From Erysipelotrichaceae bacterium (lineage in GTDB: Bacteria; Bacillota_I; Bacilli_A; Erysipelotrichales; Coprobacillaceae): a DNA stretch of 36,637 nt. Made by a program: the position numbers and the translations under genes. Positions 1 to 9,375 of the stretch are shown here, piece after piece (the stretch's first letter is position 1; every line of letters begins with the position of its first letter). The notes beneath the pieces are model-generated. The model worked only from the letters and a program-made list of their open reading frames with translations. It did no database searches and was not told the DNA's origin. Location of the stretch: positions 18,016-54,652 of the forward strand of contig JAJQFG010000120.1 in the NCBI GenBank assembly GCA_021201315.1, given 5' to 3'.

Positions 1-490
1 ATTCGATGACATAAGTTAAAATATCTCCTACCTGTACTGTCTCTTCATTGATTGAAGTTCCTTCTGAATCAACGACATCTTTTACTGGTTCCTCTGGTAC
101 GTCATTAGTAACTTCGTTTGTTTCAAGATCATATTCATTGTTGATTGTAACTGTTGCAGTATTTACTACTGTATTGTTATCCAAATCCAATGCTTCACTT
201 GTTACTTCTACCTGGAAGCTTACTGTGATTGTTGATCCTGCTGCTAGAGTATCTAATGTCCATGTTACCTTTCCATCTACTGGATCAATATCAACATCTG
301 CTGAATCTACACCGTCAACTTTTGCTGTCTCATTACCAACATATGTTGTTCCTGCTGGTGCTTCATCTTTGATCACTACTGACTGTTCATTTGCTGTATC
401 ATTTGTATATTCGATGACATAAGTTAAAATATCTCCTACCTGTACTGTCTCTTCATTGATTGATGTTTCTTCTGAATCAACAACATCCTT
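1..490 (-). repeat. 408-bp DUF11-type coding repeat inside the adhesin gene
   Basis: The sequence at 1-85 recurs at 409-493 with few changes, a period of 408 bp (136 residues). Both copies encode EETVQVGDILTYVIE. The repeat continues past the left edge, so copy number cannot be counted. Long near-identical repeats like this can expand or contract by recombination and can collapse in assemblies. Confidence 0.85.
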
Positions 491-3400
491 TACTGGTTCC
501 TCTAAAGTAGTATTATTAAATGTTATTTCATTAACAGTTTCGCCATTAGCGTTACTTATTTCATAAGTTGGATCATCTAAAACACCTTCAGAATATGTTA
601 CAGTTACTGTAATAATATAAGCTTCACTACTATATGAAATTCCATCAATAATTTCACCTTGATTAGCTTCTACCATCATATATTTATATGTACCAGCATC
701 TTTATAAGTATAAGGAATAGTAAATGAGATGTTACCATTTTCATCACTTGTAGCAGTTAATACTGAACTTTCAATGATTTCATCATTATCATCTAATTCA
801 TATAAATAGAATGTATAACCACTAGCATTTTCTCCATCTAAAGTTTTATTTCCTTCTAATGTTATTGAAGTAGCTGGATAAGTATTAGTAATTGTATACT
901 CATCTTGATCGTATGATACATAGAAAGTATGACCATCATGTTCTACTAATAAACTAGTTGCATCTACATCATCTTCAGCAATAGTATAGGTAATAGGATT
1001 TCCATCACTTGTATAAAGTGGAAGATTTTCAAATGTATAAACCCAATTTTCATAACTATCTTCATCAGTTTCAGTTAATGTATAAGAATAAGTTTCTGTA
1101 TAATCAACAGCAGTTCCTGTTAAAGTTACTGGAATACTTAATTCATTGATAAATTCATCATCGCTATCAATATCCCAAACCTTTGTAACAGTTAATTCAG
1201 TTGTACCAGTTAAAGTGTTTGTGATTATTGTTTTACCATCACTATCTTCATTTGAAACAATATATGTTGAATTGTTGTTTCCTGAAATACTAGAAGCAAC
1301 TGTCTTTGTACCATCAGCGTTCACAATGACTTCACGAACTGTATAAGAAATAGGATTGCCATTTGAATCATATTTATCTAAATCAGTAAATGTATATGTC
1401 CATGTACTATCAGTTCCAGTAAAAGTGACTGTATCTACAACACTTGTACCATTAGCATATAATACAACTGTAATAGATTCAAGTCTTGTCTCATATGCAT
1501 CATTATTATCATTCCATACTTTTTCAATACTAACGCTTGTCGCTTCTGTATTTGTAATTGCATATCCGTCAGTTGCATTGCCAGTTATAACGCTGTTATA
1601 GCCTTCTACATCTACCTCATCAATTGTATAATCAATAGCATTACCATCTGAATCATACTTATCAAGATTTGTGAATGTATATGTCCAGCTATTTTCTGAA
1701 CTTAACGTTGCAGTATCAACTACTGTTGTGCCGTTCATTAGATTTACTGTAATTTCATCATTATCATGATTCTGACCATTATCATTCCATACTTTTTCAA
1801 CACTAACGCTTGTCGCTTCTGTATTTGTAATTGTATAGCCATCAGTTGCATTTCCTGATATAACACTGTTATACCCTTCTACATTAACTTCTTCAATTGT
1901 ATAATCAATAGCATTGCCATCTGCATCATACTTATCAAGATCTATAAATGTATATGTCCAGCTGTTTCCTGAATTTAAAGTTACAGTATCAACGACTGTT
2001 GTTCCATCCATTAAATTCACTGTTATTTCATCATTATCATGATTTTGACTATTATCATTCCATAGTTTTGTAACAGTTACTTCAGTTGTTTTATATTCAT
2101 TTGTAAAAGTTATTTCACTTATTTCTATACTAGTATCTTCAGTATATGCATATGTTGTAGTTTCATTATACGTATATGTAGAACTATAATTTAATTTAAC
2201 ATAGCTTACTGTTGCGTTTCCTGAAGAATCAATAACAATTGTAACACCATATATACTTGAATCATAAGTTGTATCAGCATAACCTGTATCATTTTCTTGT
2301 ATTACATAATAATATGTTCCATCAGTATCTGATACATCAAAACTTAGTGTAACTTTATAACTATTTGATGTACTATCATAGCTACCTGCACCATTCGTTA
2401 TTGTATCATAAGCTGTATCTCCAAATGACCAAACACTATTACTTACAGTTGCTTCATAAAGACTAAAACTAAATTTTCCTGCTTCCAAAGAGCCAGCATT
2501 AGTATATTCTTTAGTAAAATTCAATGTTACATCTGCTGTCAATGCTTTAATAACAGCAACACTTAAAGCAAAATCCAATCCCCAATTCTTATAAGTATTA
2601 TTGCTACCTGCAGTTCCAGTAACAGAACCTTGTGATACACTAGAACTATCACAAAGAATGGATGCAACGAGGTATAAACTCATACCACTAATATCAATAT
2701 CAGCTGTACTATTTGAATCTATTCCGAGATATGTCCTAAGTTTACTAGCATTAGCACCATCACCAGGATAAGTTGTTCCTGTTGGATAAACTGTAGTTGA
2801 ATCAATCGTTAATGTTCCACTTGTACCATCATCTAGTGTATAAGATATTACTACTGTATATGTATCATAAAAAGATATTGAATGCGTATCAGATGTACCA
2901 TAATGGGTTTGCCAATTATGTGTAGCTGAAGCATAAGAAATTGTATTGCTTGTATAAACAGTATTACCACTTAGATCATATACCACTACACTATCAATGC
3001 TACTAATTTCATTAGAAGCATCGGCACCATCTGTAGAAGCCATAACATCTTTTATATCAATATGTTCATAAGCTGATGAAGCTTTTAATAATACATATGA
3101 ACCTTTATCCTCATAAGTAACAGAACCATCTGAGTCGATCGTTATAGTAGTTTCACATTCATAAACTGTTGAACCACTTGAATAATAGCCAACAACTGTA
3201 TATGTTCCTGGTAATACAGTTAAAGTTACATTACCCGAACTGTTTGTTGTTCCAGTAGCAACTGTATTATCATCTGAATCTCTTAATACTATTGTTGCAC
3301 CACTTGCATTAGAATTAGAACTTGATGTGCCATATTTTACTGAAATAGTTGTATCTACTTTACCATAAGTTAGCGTATATGTGTCTACTACTTTAATTTT

Positions 3401-5026
3401 ACCGTCTTCAGTTGTTGCTATAGCGGTAACAGTTACTGTATCTCCAGCACTAAGAGAAGCACTGTCATTCCATTTAACCACAATTGTATTATCATCACTT
3501 GTAGTAAACGTAGCATTATTATTACTTAATGACCATGTCACATTTACTATGCCATTATCGTCCGTATCATAATCATATGTCGAATCTGTTGTCGCACTTA
3601 AGGTATAACCATCTGTATCATTACCTGAATCTTCACTAATAGTAATATAAGCATCAGAAGCATATGTAAATGTATAACTTGCTGTTGCAGTTTTTGTTGT
3701 CCCACTCATCACACTTTTTCCAGTTGCAGTAGAAGTTGCTGTAACAGTAACCGTAGTTCCTGCAACAGTTCCATCAACCCAAGATAATGTTGTACTATCT
3801 CCAGTCGTAGTGCTTAAAGTTGCAACATTGCTATTACTAATAGTCCATGTAATGTCTGAATAATCATAATAAGTCGTATTTACTTTACTAGCAGTTAATG
3901 TAGTATTACTTGCTGATAAAGTCAAGCTTGCATTAGGAGTATAATACAAAGAAATTGAAATACTAGGTGCACTTGTTGTACTACTAACAAGAGTTTGGGA
4001 TTCACTATTAGAATCTGTATAAGTCACTGCGTAAGTAGTAGTTCTATTACCTCCATCACTTGAAGTAGACATCGTTACTGTAACACCAGTAGCAGTTACA
4101 GTTGTATTACCATTAGTTATAGTTGCACTTGTTAAAGTATAACCACTGATATCCAAAGCTGAATTACTGCTAGTCAAACCAATTGTATCACCAGAAGTTG
4201 CAATAATCGAACTAATACTATTACTTATTTCTGTTGTCGTGCCAACTAAATAAGTTGTTGTATTAATTGATAAACTAGATGATTGCTGTTCACCAGGTCC
4301 TCCTCCAGTACTACTTGTACTCCAAGTAATTGTAAAAGTAGAAAAACTTTCTACTGTAAATTCAGCTACAGAATCACTAATTGTACCCTCTGATCCATTT
4401 TGTGCATCAGCTACAAGTTCAGAAGTGATACTACCACCACTTTCTTCTAAGTGTTGTACTTCAATAGTAGATTCATCTGCATCAGTAGGGATAATCGCAG
4501 ATGCATCAATAGTCACCTTAACTTCTTCAGTTGGTTCTACTTCTTCACCATTTACCATAAATGAAATATCTAAAGCAGCCATGCTTAGATCATCATCTAA
4601 ATCTATCGCATTACTTGCTTCATTATATTCATCACTATTTTCATCAAATAAGGTAACTACTAATTCAGCATTTTCAGGTAAAGCATTAGAAGATGCTTCT
4701 ACTGTTACCTTAACACTACTAGCTGTTGCTGTATAGGTAACTGGCTCATTGACTTCTGCTTCCTCAATAGTTTCTTCTTCTGTAGCTTCAAGTTTTTCCG
4801 AAGTTTCCTCATTAACTTCTTCATCTTCAGCTACTTCCTCTTCGTTTTCATCAGTTTCATCAAGATTTTCTTCTTCTGTTTCAACTATTTCTTCAATGTC
4901 TTCATCATCTGCTACTTCAGTAGCATATGTTGTGAAACCAGAAACATTGAGTAAAGAAATTGCTAAAACTAAAGATAAAATAATCTTAATAAAGCCAAAC
5001 AATTTGTTCCTTGTTTTTTTCTTCAC
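2..5026 (-). CDS. Giant multi-domain surface adhesin (Cna-B/FctA/DUF11 repeats), C-terminus off window
   Basis: The minus strand is open for at least 1675 codons and runs off the left edge. It starts at GTG 5026 behind TGGGAGG (5033-5040); an in-frame ATG at 5047 would lie upstream of that site. A signal peptide (K-rich start, then a hydrophobic stretch to about residue 33) is followed by an acidic Glu/Asp stretch (about 35-95). Ig-like Thr/Ser-rich modules lie at about 240-560, a SpaA-like module at about 560-620, an FctA-like isopeptide domain at about 820-970, Cna-B repeats (KVWND ... WTYTF ... YTIEEV) at about 980-1290, a second FctA-like domain at about 1380-1510, then DUF11-type repeats (VQVGDILTYVIE). 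Such proteins are exported and usually sortase-anchored for adhesion; the anchor is not visible. The domain names are from motif recognition. Confidence 0.9.
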   Translation of the reverse strand, partial: MKKKTRNKLFGFIKIILSLVLAISLLNVSGFTTYATEVADDEDIEEIVETEEENLDETDENEEEVAEDEEVNEETSEKLEATEEETIEEAEVNEPVTYTATASSVKVTVEASSNALPENAELVVTLFDENSDEYNEASNAIDLDDDLSMAALDISFMVNGEEVEPTEEVKVTIDASAIIPTDADESTIEVQHLEESGGSITSELVADAQNGSEGTISDSVAEFTVESFSTFTITWSTSSTGGGPGEQQSSSLSINTTTYLVGTTTEISNSISSIIATSGDTIGLTSSNSALDISGYTLTSATITNGNTTVTATGVTVTMSTSSDGGNRTTTYAVTYTDSNSESQTLVSSTTSAPSISISLYYTPNASLTLSASNTTLTASKVNTTYYDYSDITWTISNSNVATLSTTTGDSTTLSWVDGTVAGTTVTVTATSTATGKSVMSGTTKTATASYTFTYASDAYITISEDSGNDTDGYTLSATTDSTYDYDTDDNGIVNVTWSLSNNNATFTTSDDNTIVVKWNDSASLSAGDTVTVTAIATTEDGKIKVVDTYTLTYGKVDTTISVKYGTSSSNSNASGATIVLRDSDDNTVATGTTNSSGNVTLTVLPGTYTVVGYYSSGSTVYECETTITIDSDGSVTYEDKGSYVLLKASSAYEHIDIKDVMASTDGADASNEISSIDSVVVYDLSGNTVYTSNTISYASATHNWQTHYGTSDTHSISFYDTYTVVISYTLDDGTSGTLTIDSTTVYPTGTTYPGDGANASKLRTYLGIDSNSTADIDISGMSLYLVASILCDSSSVSQGSVTGTAGSNNTYKNWGLDFALSVAVIKALTADVTLNFTKEYTNAGSLEAGKFSFSLYEATVSNSVWSFGDTAYDTITNGAGSYDSTSNSYKVTLSFDVSDTDGTYYYVIQENDTGYADTTYDSSIYGVTIVIDSSGNATVSYVKLNYSSTYTYNETTTYAYTEDTSIEISEITFTNEYKTTEVTVTKLWNDNSQNHDNDEITVNLMDGTTVVDTVTLNSGNSWTYTFIDLDKYDADGNAIDYTIEEVNVEGYNSVISGNATDGYTITNTEATSVSVEKVWNDNGQNHDNDEITVNLMNGTTVVDTATLSSENSWTYTFTNLDKYDSDGNAIDYTIDEVDVEGYNSVITGNATDGYAITNTEATSVSIEKVWNDNNDAYETRLESITVVLYANGTSVVDTVTFTGTDSTWTYTFTDLDKYDSNGNPISYTVREVIVNADGTKTVASSISGNNNSTYIVSNEDSDGKTIITNTLTGTTELTVTKVWDIDSDDEFINELSIPVTLTGTAVDYTETYSYTLTETDEDSYENWVYTFENLPLYTSDGNPITYTIAEDDVDATSLLVEHDGHTFYVSYDQDEYTITNTYPATSITLEGNKTLDGENASGYTFYLYELDDNDEIIESSVLTATSDENGNISFTIPYTYKDAGTYKYMMVEANQGEIIDGISYSSEAYIITVTVTYSEGVLDDPTYEISNANGETVNEITFNNTTLEEPVKDVVDSEETSINEETVQVGDILTYVIEYTNDTANEQSVVIKDEAPAGTTYVGNETAKVDGVDSADVDIDPVDGKVTWTLDTLAAGSTITVSFQVEVTSEALDLDNNTVVNTATVTINNEYDLETNEVTNDVPEEPVKDVVDSEGTSINEETVQVGDILTYVIE
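1150..2090 (-). repeat. Tandem Cna-B coding repeats, about 273-bp period
   Basis: Near-identical blocks carrying CATTCCATA are spaced about 273 bp apart near 1510, 1783 and 2056. Each encodes one Cna-B module: a KVWND start, a WTYTF core and a GYNSVI...TNTEATSV end. A more divergent copy follows near 1150-1200. Conservation at DNA level is high over the two central units, which suggests recent duplication. Confidence 0.8.
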
Positions 5027-5030
5027 GTTT

Positions 5031-5040
5031 TTTCCTCCCA
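5031..5040 (-). promoter_or_regulatory. Ribosome binding site of the adhesin gene
   Basis: On the minus strand TGGGAGG lies about 7 bases before GTG 5026. This decides the start over the ATG at 5047, which has no purine-rich site in front. Confidence 0.7.
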
Positions 5041-5043
5041 AAT

Positions 5044-5202
5044 TCATGAAATTTTTTTGAATATATCATTAAATATATATCCTCTATATCGCCCATATGA
5101 GATGCCATCCTCTCTTCCCTTACTCACTATGACATCTATATACTCATTATTAACAGTCTCTTATAAATTGCCACTTAAACAATAAACATCATATCTTCTC
5201 AT
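5044..5202 (-). pseudogene. Possible small degraded ORF with one in-frame stop, in the adhesin leader
   Basis: The gap 5027-5342 is mostly non-coding leader. Within it, ATG 5202 on the minus strand has a good AGAGGAG site and encodes MRRYDVYCLSGNL, then TAA (5161-5163). The same frame continues open for 38 more codons to TGA at 5044. An overlapping upstream frame ends in GKENKEELVYEKI. The arrangement looks like the remains of a small gene pair, or a leader peptide ahead of the adhesin. I recognise no family, and chance is a real alternative. Confidence 0.25.
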
Positions 5203-5342
5203 ACACCAACTCCTCTTTATTCTCTTTACCTAATAAATAATCATTAACTGTTAACAATCCAAACTAAAAAACTAAACGTTTATTTATTTTAATTAGTTAA
5301 AAAATACGCCTTATAATATATCATTTCCTCACACTCCTTCAT

Positions 5343-6259
5343 TTATATATTCGGTTGTATCTTATTCATTTGCTTTCGTTGATAATCCATTTCTTTATAG
5401 TATGTATTATCAATATTTATTTCAATCTTCGACATTCCAAATGTATTCAACAATGTTTTAATATCTACATTATTATTAATACAATTATTTTTACATGTAT
5501 TTCTTAACGTCAAATATCCAAATTCAAATCCCAACTGCTTTCCTAAAACTTTTACTTTATTCTGATATGTCCTTTTAACAGGAATTCTCAATGTACGTGT
5601 TAGCAAATATACTTCAGAATAATCATTTTGAATATAACATTTTAAATAATCAATAAGAAACGGTTGTAAAACAACTTGTCTTTTTTCTGGCCATGATAAG
5701 TCGATAATATGAAATATTGTTTTTGAATCATCATTTTGCCTATTCACATTTCTTTGAACCTTTTTATCGATTTCAATATATCCTTCACCTAAATTTATAT
5801 CTTTTACTTTTAAAGCACATATTTCTGAAGATCTTAAACCAGCATACAATGCCAACATAATTGAAACACTTAATGAATCAATATGAAGCAAACAATACTG
5901 GTACAATAATTCTTCTTGTTCCTTACTTAGAATCTCAATATTTTTTTATCATTATCCATTTCTATTTCTATCTTGTTAAAATTAATTAATTGATAATTAT
6001 ATTCATTGTGAGCATAATCACAAATTGAATTAAGTATAACTTTAATGAGCCTGACCATATATGATGATAGACCGTTGTTTTTGTATAACAATAAGAATTC
6101 CGTGATTTTCTTAGGTGTAAGGGAAGATATTGGATTTTCTTTAAAAAATGGTAAAAGATACTTATTGATGATTGTTTCATATTTATCATAGGTTAGAGAT
6201 TGGACTTCTTTTTCTTTCATCTTTAGCCATTCCTGACAAATTTGAGTTTCATCAATCAT
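5343..6259 (-). pseudogene. Tyrosine recombinase/integrase split by a single-base frame break
   Basis: ATG 6259 opens a SAM-like core-binding domain (about 110 residues) that stops at 5927. The catalytic domain continues in another frame to 5343. Adding one A to the A7 run at 5941-5947 joins them as DKKNIEILSKEQEELLYQYC, a normal linker for this family. The first catalytic Arg is present (AGLRSSEI) and the terminal Tyr appears kept (NTYY). However, the HxLRH box reads LTLRNT and the usual LGH reads FGM, so two conserved His positions are lost. It is therefore a decayed or specialised recombinase. A plausible start site is AAAGGAG about 11 bases upstream of 6259. Two palindromes lie just upstream. 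Confidence 0.75.
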
Positions 6260-6290
6260 TGTTTTACCACGCTCCTTTCATTTGTTTTAT

Positions 6291-6324
6291 GCAACTGTCA
6301 AAAAGTATACTTTTTGACAGTTGC
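6291..6324. repeat. Perfect 34-bp palindrome upstream of the recombinase
   Basis: The arms GCAACTGTCAAAAAGTA and their exact complement meet at 6307/6308. The inner 26 bp recur at 6441-6466. It lies 31 bp before the recombinase start. A recombinase crossover site or operator is more likely than a terminator, because no free T-run follows the stem on either strand. Confidence 0.85.
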
Positions 6325-6438
6325 TAAAAGCATCATGAAAATTGAAGTTTTTTTCGCAGATATGCGATTTTTTACATTATTAATTGCATTAAGTATTGAT
6401 TTTATGTGTTTTTTACTCTATAATGAGGTTAATAGATG

Positions 6439-6468
6439 TTCTGTCAAAAAGTATACTTTTTGACAGAA
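6439..6468. repeat. Second copy of the palindrome, 30 bp, perfect
   Basis: The arms TTCTGTCAAAAAGTA and complement meet at 6453/6454, with a core identical to the copy at 6295-6320. The 114 bp between the two palindromes holds no gene. On the minus strand the core supplies TTGACA (6447-6442), followed about 17-19 bases later by an AT-rich TTATAG-like -10. It could therefore double as the recombinase promoter. Confidence 0.8.
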
Positions 6469-6626
6469 GTTTTTGTTATTTTCACAAATATATACATATT
6501 TTATTTAGCTTATCCATAACATTTGAATACAATCTTGATATTTATATATGCTTTAAGCTATTTTTTTGACGCAAAAAAAAGACAAGTTTCCTTTAAAATG
6601 TACCCCGTAAAATGGACAGTTAAATA
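6469..6626. other. Gene-free stretch with a possible remnant of an element end
   Basis: No credible ORF was found. It contains an A-rich tract and the sequence TGTACCCCGTAAAATGGACA (6599-6618) just outside the IS66 left end. That string resembles a transposon terminus, but no partner was found in the window. Confidence 0.3.
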
Positions 6627-6649
6627 GTATGCGTCAAATAGCGAGGTGG
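6627..6649. repeat. IS66 left terminal inverted repeat
   Basis: It matches the complement of 9393-9415 at 22 of 23 positions. Confidence 0.88.
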
Positions 6650-6714
6650 GACGCCCTATATAGTATGATACAGAATATATAGATAATGAAACCAACCGTG
6701 TATAATGGTAGGAT

Positions 6715-6767
6715 ATAAAAAAACAGAACCATCAATATAGGTATATCCTATGATTGACCATTCTGTT
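6715..6767 (-). terminator. Terminator at the end of IS66 tnpC
   Basis: On the minus strand an imperfect stem with arms AACAGAA and TTCTGTT (6761-6767 and 6722-6728) plus inner pairing is followed by a T-run. The stem overlaps the tnpC stop codon. Confidence 0.55.
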
Positions 6768-8496
6768 TTAATAATCTATCTATTTCCTTCTTGCTCATGA
6801 TTTTAGTTGATTCAGGTAGTGTATCACTGTATGGTAATAACTTTCTTAATTCAGCTTCATTTGTTAAGTCCATGTTTGCCAACCTTTCAAGTATATATGT
6901 AAAATACATATATGGCTGTATTCTATTTTCAAGACATGTGATTATCATTGAGTATATTAATGCACTGGCTTCAGCCCCTTTTGGTGATACATAGAACTTA
7001 CAACGATTCCTTACTACCGCAAATGGTCGTACAGCTCTTTCGGTACTTGAATTATCCATTGGTAGATAACCATCATCAATAAATCTCTTTAGTTCTGTCG
7101 CATTATGTAGTGTATAGTAGATTGCACCAGACATCGTGCTACTTCCAGCGTTTTTCATCTGTATCTCTTTTAGCCATGCTAAAAACTTGTCAAACAGTGG
7201 TTCTATGACTTCTTTCCTTCTTTTTTGTATATATTTTGCCTTTGCCTCACCCTTTAGGTGTTTTTTATTGGCTGCATTTTCTATTTCATGATTTTCATGG
7301 AATATCTCATCATATTTGACTATAGCTTTGGCTTCATCACTATTTTTTTCTCTCTTCACCTTTAGGAAGCAGCTTAAATGCATCCTTGAATTTCCTTAAG
7401 GCATGGACATTGCACATACAGCGTACAATATTATCTACCTTATTATATCCTGGATACGCATCTGTTACCAGATACCCTTCAAATCCTTTGAGAAATTCCT
7501 TTGGTGCTTCACCAGCTCTTGTTGGACTGTAGTCATATAATACAACAGGCTTATTATATTTAATACTCCTGTATACAAACATATATGACTTTGTCGTTGC
7601 AGCCTTGTTCTCTTCATTAAGTACCTGTGTTGTTGTCTCATCTGCTTGCAGATATTTCGATGAAATCAAATCTTTTTTCATTATTTCATACAATGGTTTC
7701 AGATATCTTATTGAAGCGATAACCCAGTTTGCCATATTGGCTTTTGGCACTACAACTCCCTGCTGATAAATGAGTTTTTCAAGAGAATGGAATGGTATTC
7801 CATAATTGTATTTCATATCCATTATATATGCCAACAGTTCTGGTGATACTATACTGCCCTTGAATAACTTATTTGGATGGCTAACCACATGATAGCTTGA
7901 TTTGCCTTCTTCGTTATGTGACTGGCATTCAACGCATTCCAATACTGGTATGCGTGTTACTCTTAAATAAAATCTTGCTGGTTCATAAACAAGCACAGTC
8001 TGCTCATCATATTTCTTGACATGCATTTTTGCCCCGCAGACTTCACATATATCCTCACCCTCTGGTACTGGCAGTGTTTCAACAACTCTTTCAAGATCTG
8101 AGCTTTATGAGCTTCTATTTCGGCCTCGTTAAAAAGACCAGGTATATCATAAAGACTTAGCTGGTCTGATATTTTTAATTTGTTCTGCTGTGACTGGTAT
8201 TTTGCAGCCTTTAATAGCTGATATTCCTCATTGAGTTTCATCAGCTGTTGGCTTAGGCCTTCAACATTGTTCTGTAGTTCAATGTTGGTTTCTTTAAGAG
8301 TGCCTTTTTCCTGCTCGATTTTTTCTATATATGCAGCTTTTTTTACGTTGTCATCTTTTAAATCTTTGTTTTCAGTGCTAAGAGCTGCATTTGCTTGCTG
8401 AAGTTCGCTGATTCTATTGAACATAAAAGCTCGTTCGTTAATATACTGTGATTTTAACTCTTCAAATGATAGATCATTAATATCTTTTACAGCCAT
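6748..8496 (-). pseudogene. tnpC: IS66 transposase TnpC, broken by two frameshifts
   Basis: ATG 8496 follows an AAGGAG site. The N-terminal part has a coiled-coil-like Glu/Lys-rich stretch, then the frame is lost near 8086, where a missing G would restore ETLPVPEGEDICEVCGAK, the usual IS66 zinc-finger segment. The middle part holds the DDE core (YLQADETT, VTDAYPGYN). The frame breaks again in the A7 run at 7343-7349, one A short. The last part has the conserved NSSTERAVRPFAVVRNRCKF box with the catalytic Glu, ending at 6748. Joined, the protein would have the normal IS66 length of about 580 residues. As read it is inactive unless slippage or sequencing error explains the breaks. Confidence 0.85.
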
Positions 8497-8657
8497 CTTC
8501 AGCACTCCTTCCTGACACTATCTATTATATCATATTTCAGCCTTTAATACAACCAAAATATGTTGATTAAATCAATATATTTTAAAATGCACGTAGGCAT
8601 CTTTAAGGCAATAAAAAACTGCCCACTTTTTATTTGTAAGCAGTTTGTTTTTATTGA

Positions 8658-9025
8658 TTATAATCGCATTTCCATTACTGGTTCAACTGTGTGGTGCGCA
8701 TGCTTTTGATGTATCTCAAGACCATCAAGAAGCCATTCAAGCTGTCGTTCATCAATGATCATTGAATCACCCTCACTGGCCTTTGGCCATCTGAACCTGT
8801 CTTTGCCTATAAGTTTCTTGGTGTGAACCCAGAAGCCATTACCATCCCATTCAAGTATCTTTATGATGTTTTTGGTTTTGTTGCAGAAAATAAAAATGTT
8901 TGTTGAAAAGGGGGGTTGCAGTATAGTTGATACTGTACTATTGCTGCACAGCCATCAGCCGATTTTCTCATATCAGTTGCACCTGGTACTAAATAGATAT
9001 TATCTATCTTTGATAAGTCAATCAC
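8658..9025 (-). pseudogene. tnpB: IS66 accessory protein TnpB (Orf2), one frameshift
   Basis: GTG 9025 overlaps the tnpA stop by one base (TAGTG), the usual IS66 coupling. The first part reads IDLSKIDNIYLVPGATDMRKSADG, typical of TnpB, up to a run of six C (8910-8915 on the complement). One more C restores the frame and gives FIFCNKTKNIIKILEWDGNG, then GKDRFRWPK and a stop at 8658. Full length would be about 123 residues, normal for the family. TnpB is needed for transposition, with an unknown molecular role. Confidence 0.8.
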
Positions 9026-9339
9026 TAGGCTAGCACCTCCATTACTTTGGAAAGAAGTTGAAGATTGGTACTATCATCAACAGTTATTGATGCTTTACCA
9101 ATATTAATATCTATTGTGTTTTTAACAGGTTCCTGTTTCGCAGGAATAACTTTTATCAAGGAAGCAGCTTTAGTAGATTGATGATGTGTTTTATATTTCT
9201 TAGCGTCATACATTTGATATTTCATTTTATTGAATGATACATTATTTAATTCACACCATCTTTTTAGTCCAATACCACTTTCCTTGTACTGTTTCTTTAG
9301 TTTATCCCAGTTAATATTATTAGTTGCGTTTGTATCCAT
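9025..9339 (-). CDS. tnpA: IS66 accessory protein TnpA
   Basis: This 104-residue protein starts at ATG 9339 after a strong AGAGGAGG site. Residues 10-45 (WDKLKKQYKESGIGLKRWCE...) match the helix-turn-helix region typical of IS66 TnpA. The C-terminal half carries INIGKASITVDD, the usual beta-strand section. It is the first gene of the IS66 operon and looks intact, unlike tnpB and tnpC downstream. Confidence 0.8.
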   Translation of the reverse strand: MDTNATNNINWDKLKKQYKESGIGLKRWCELNNVSFNKMKYQMYDAKKYKTHHQSTKAASLIKVIPAKQEPVKNTIDINIGKASITVDDSTNLQLLSKVMEVLA

Positions 9340-9375
9340 ATAATATATCCTCCTCTTGGATATATTATCCCATAT

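Noticed and set aside
1150-2090. Regular repeats resembling a CRISPR or satellite array
   Set aside because: The repeats are about 273 bp, in frame, and encode Cna-B modules.
48-5060. Several Ser/Thr/Val-rich open frames on the plus strand
   Set aside because: They are the complement of the adhesin gene. The minus strand has a signal peptide, ribosome site and repeat domains in one continuous frame.
6242-6463. Plus-strand open frame of 73 codons between the palindromes
   Set aside because: It spans both palindromes and the recombinase start, has no ribosome site and unusual composition.
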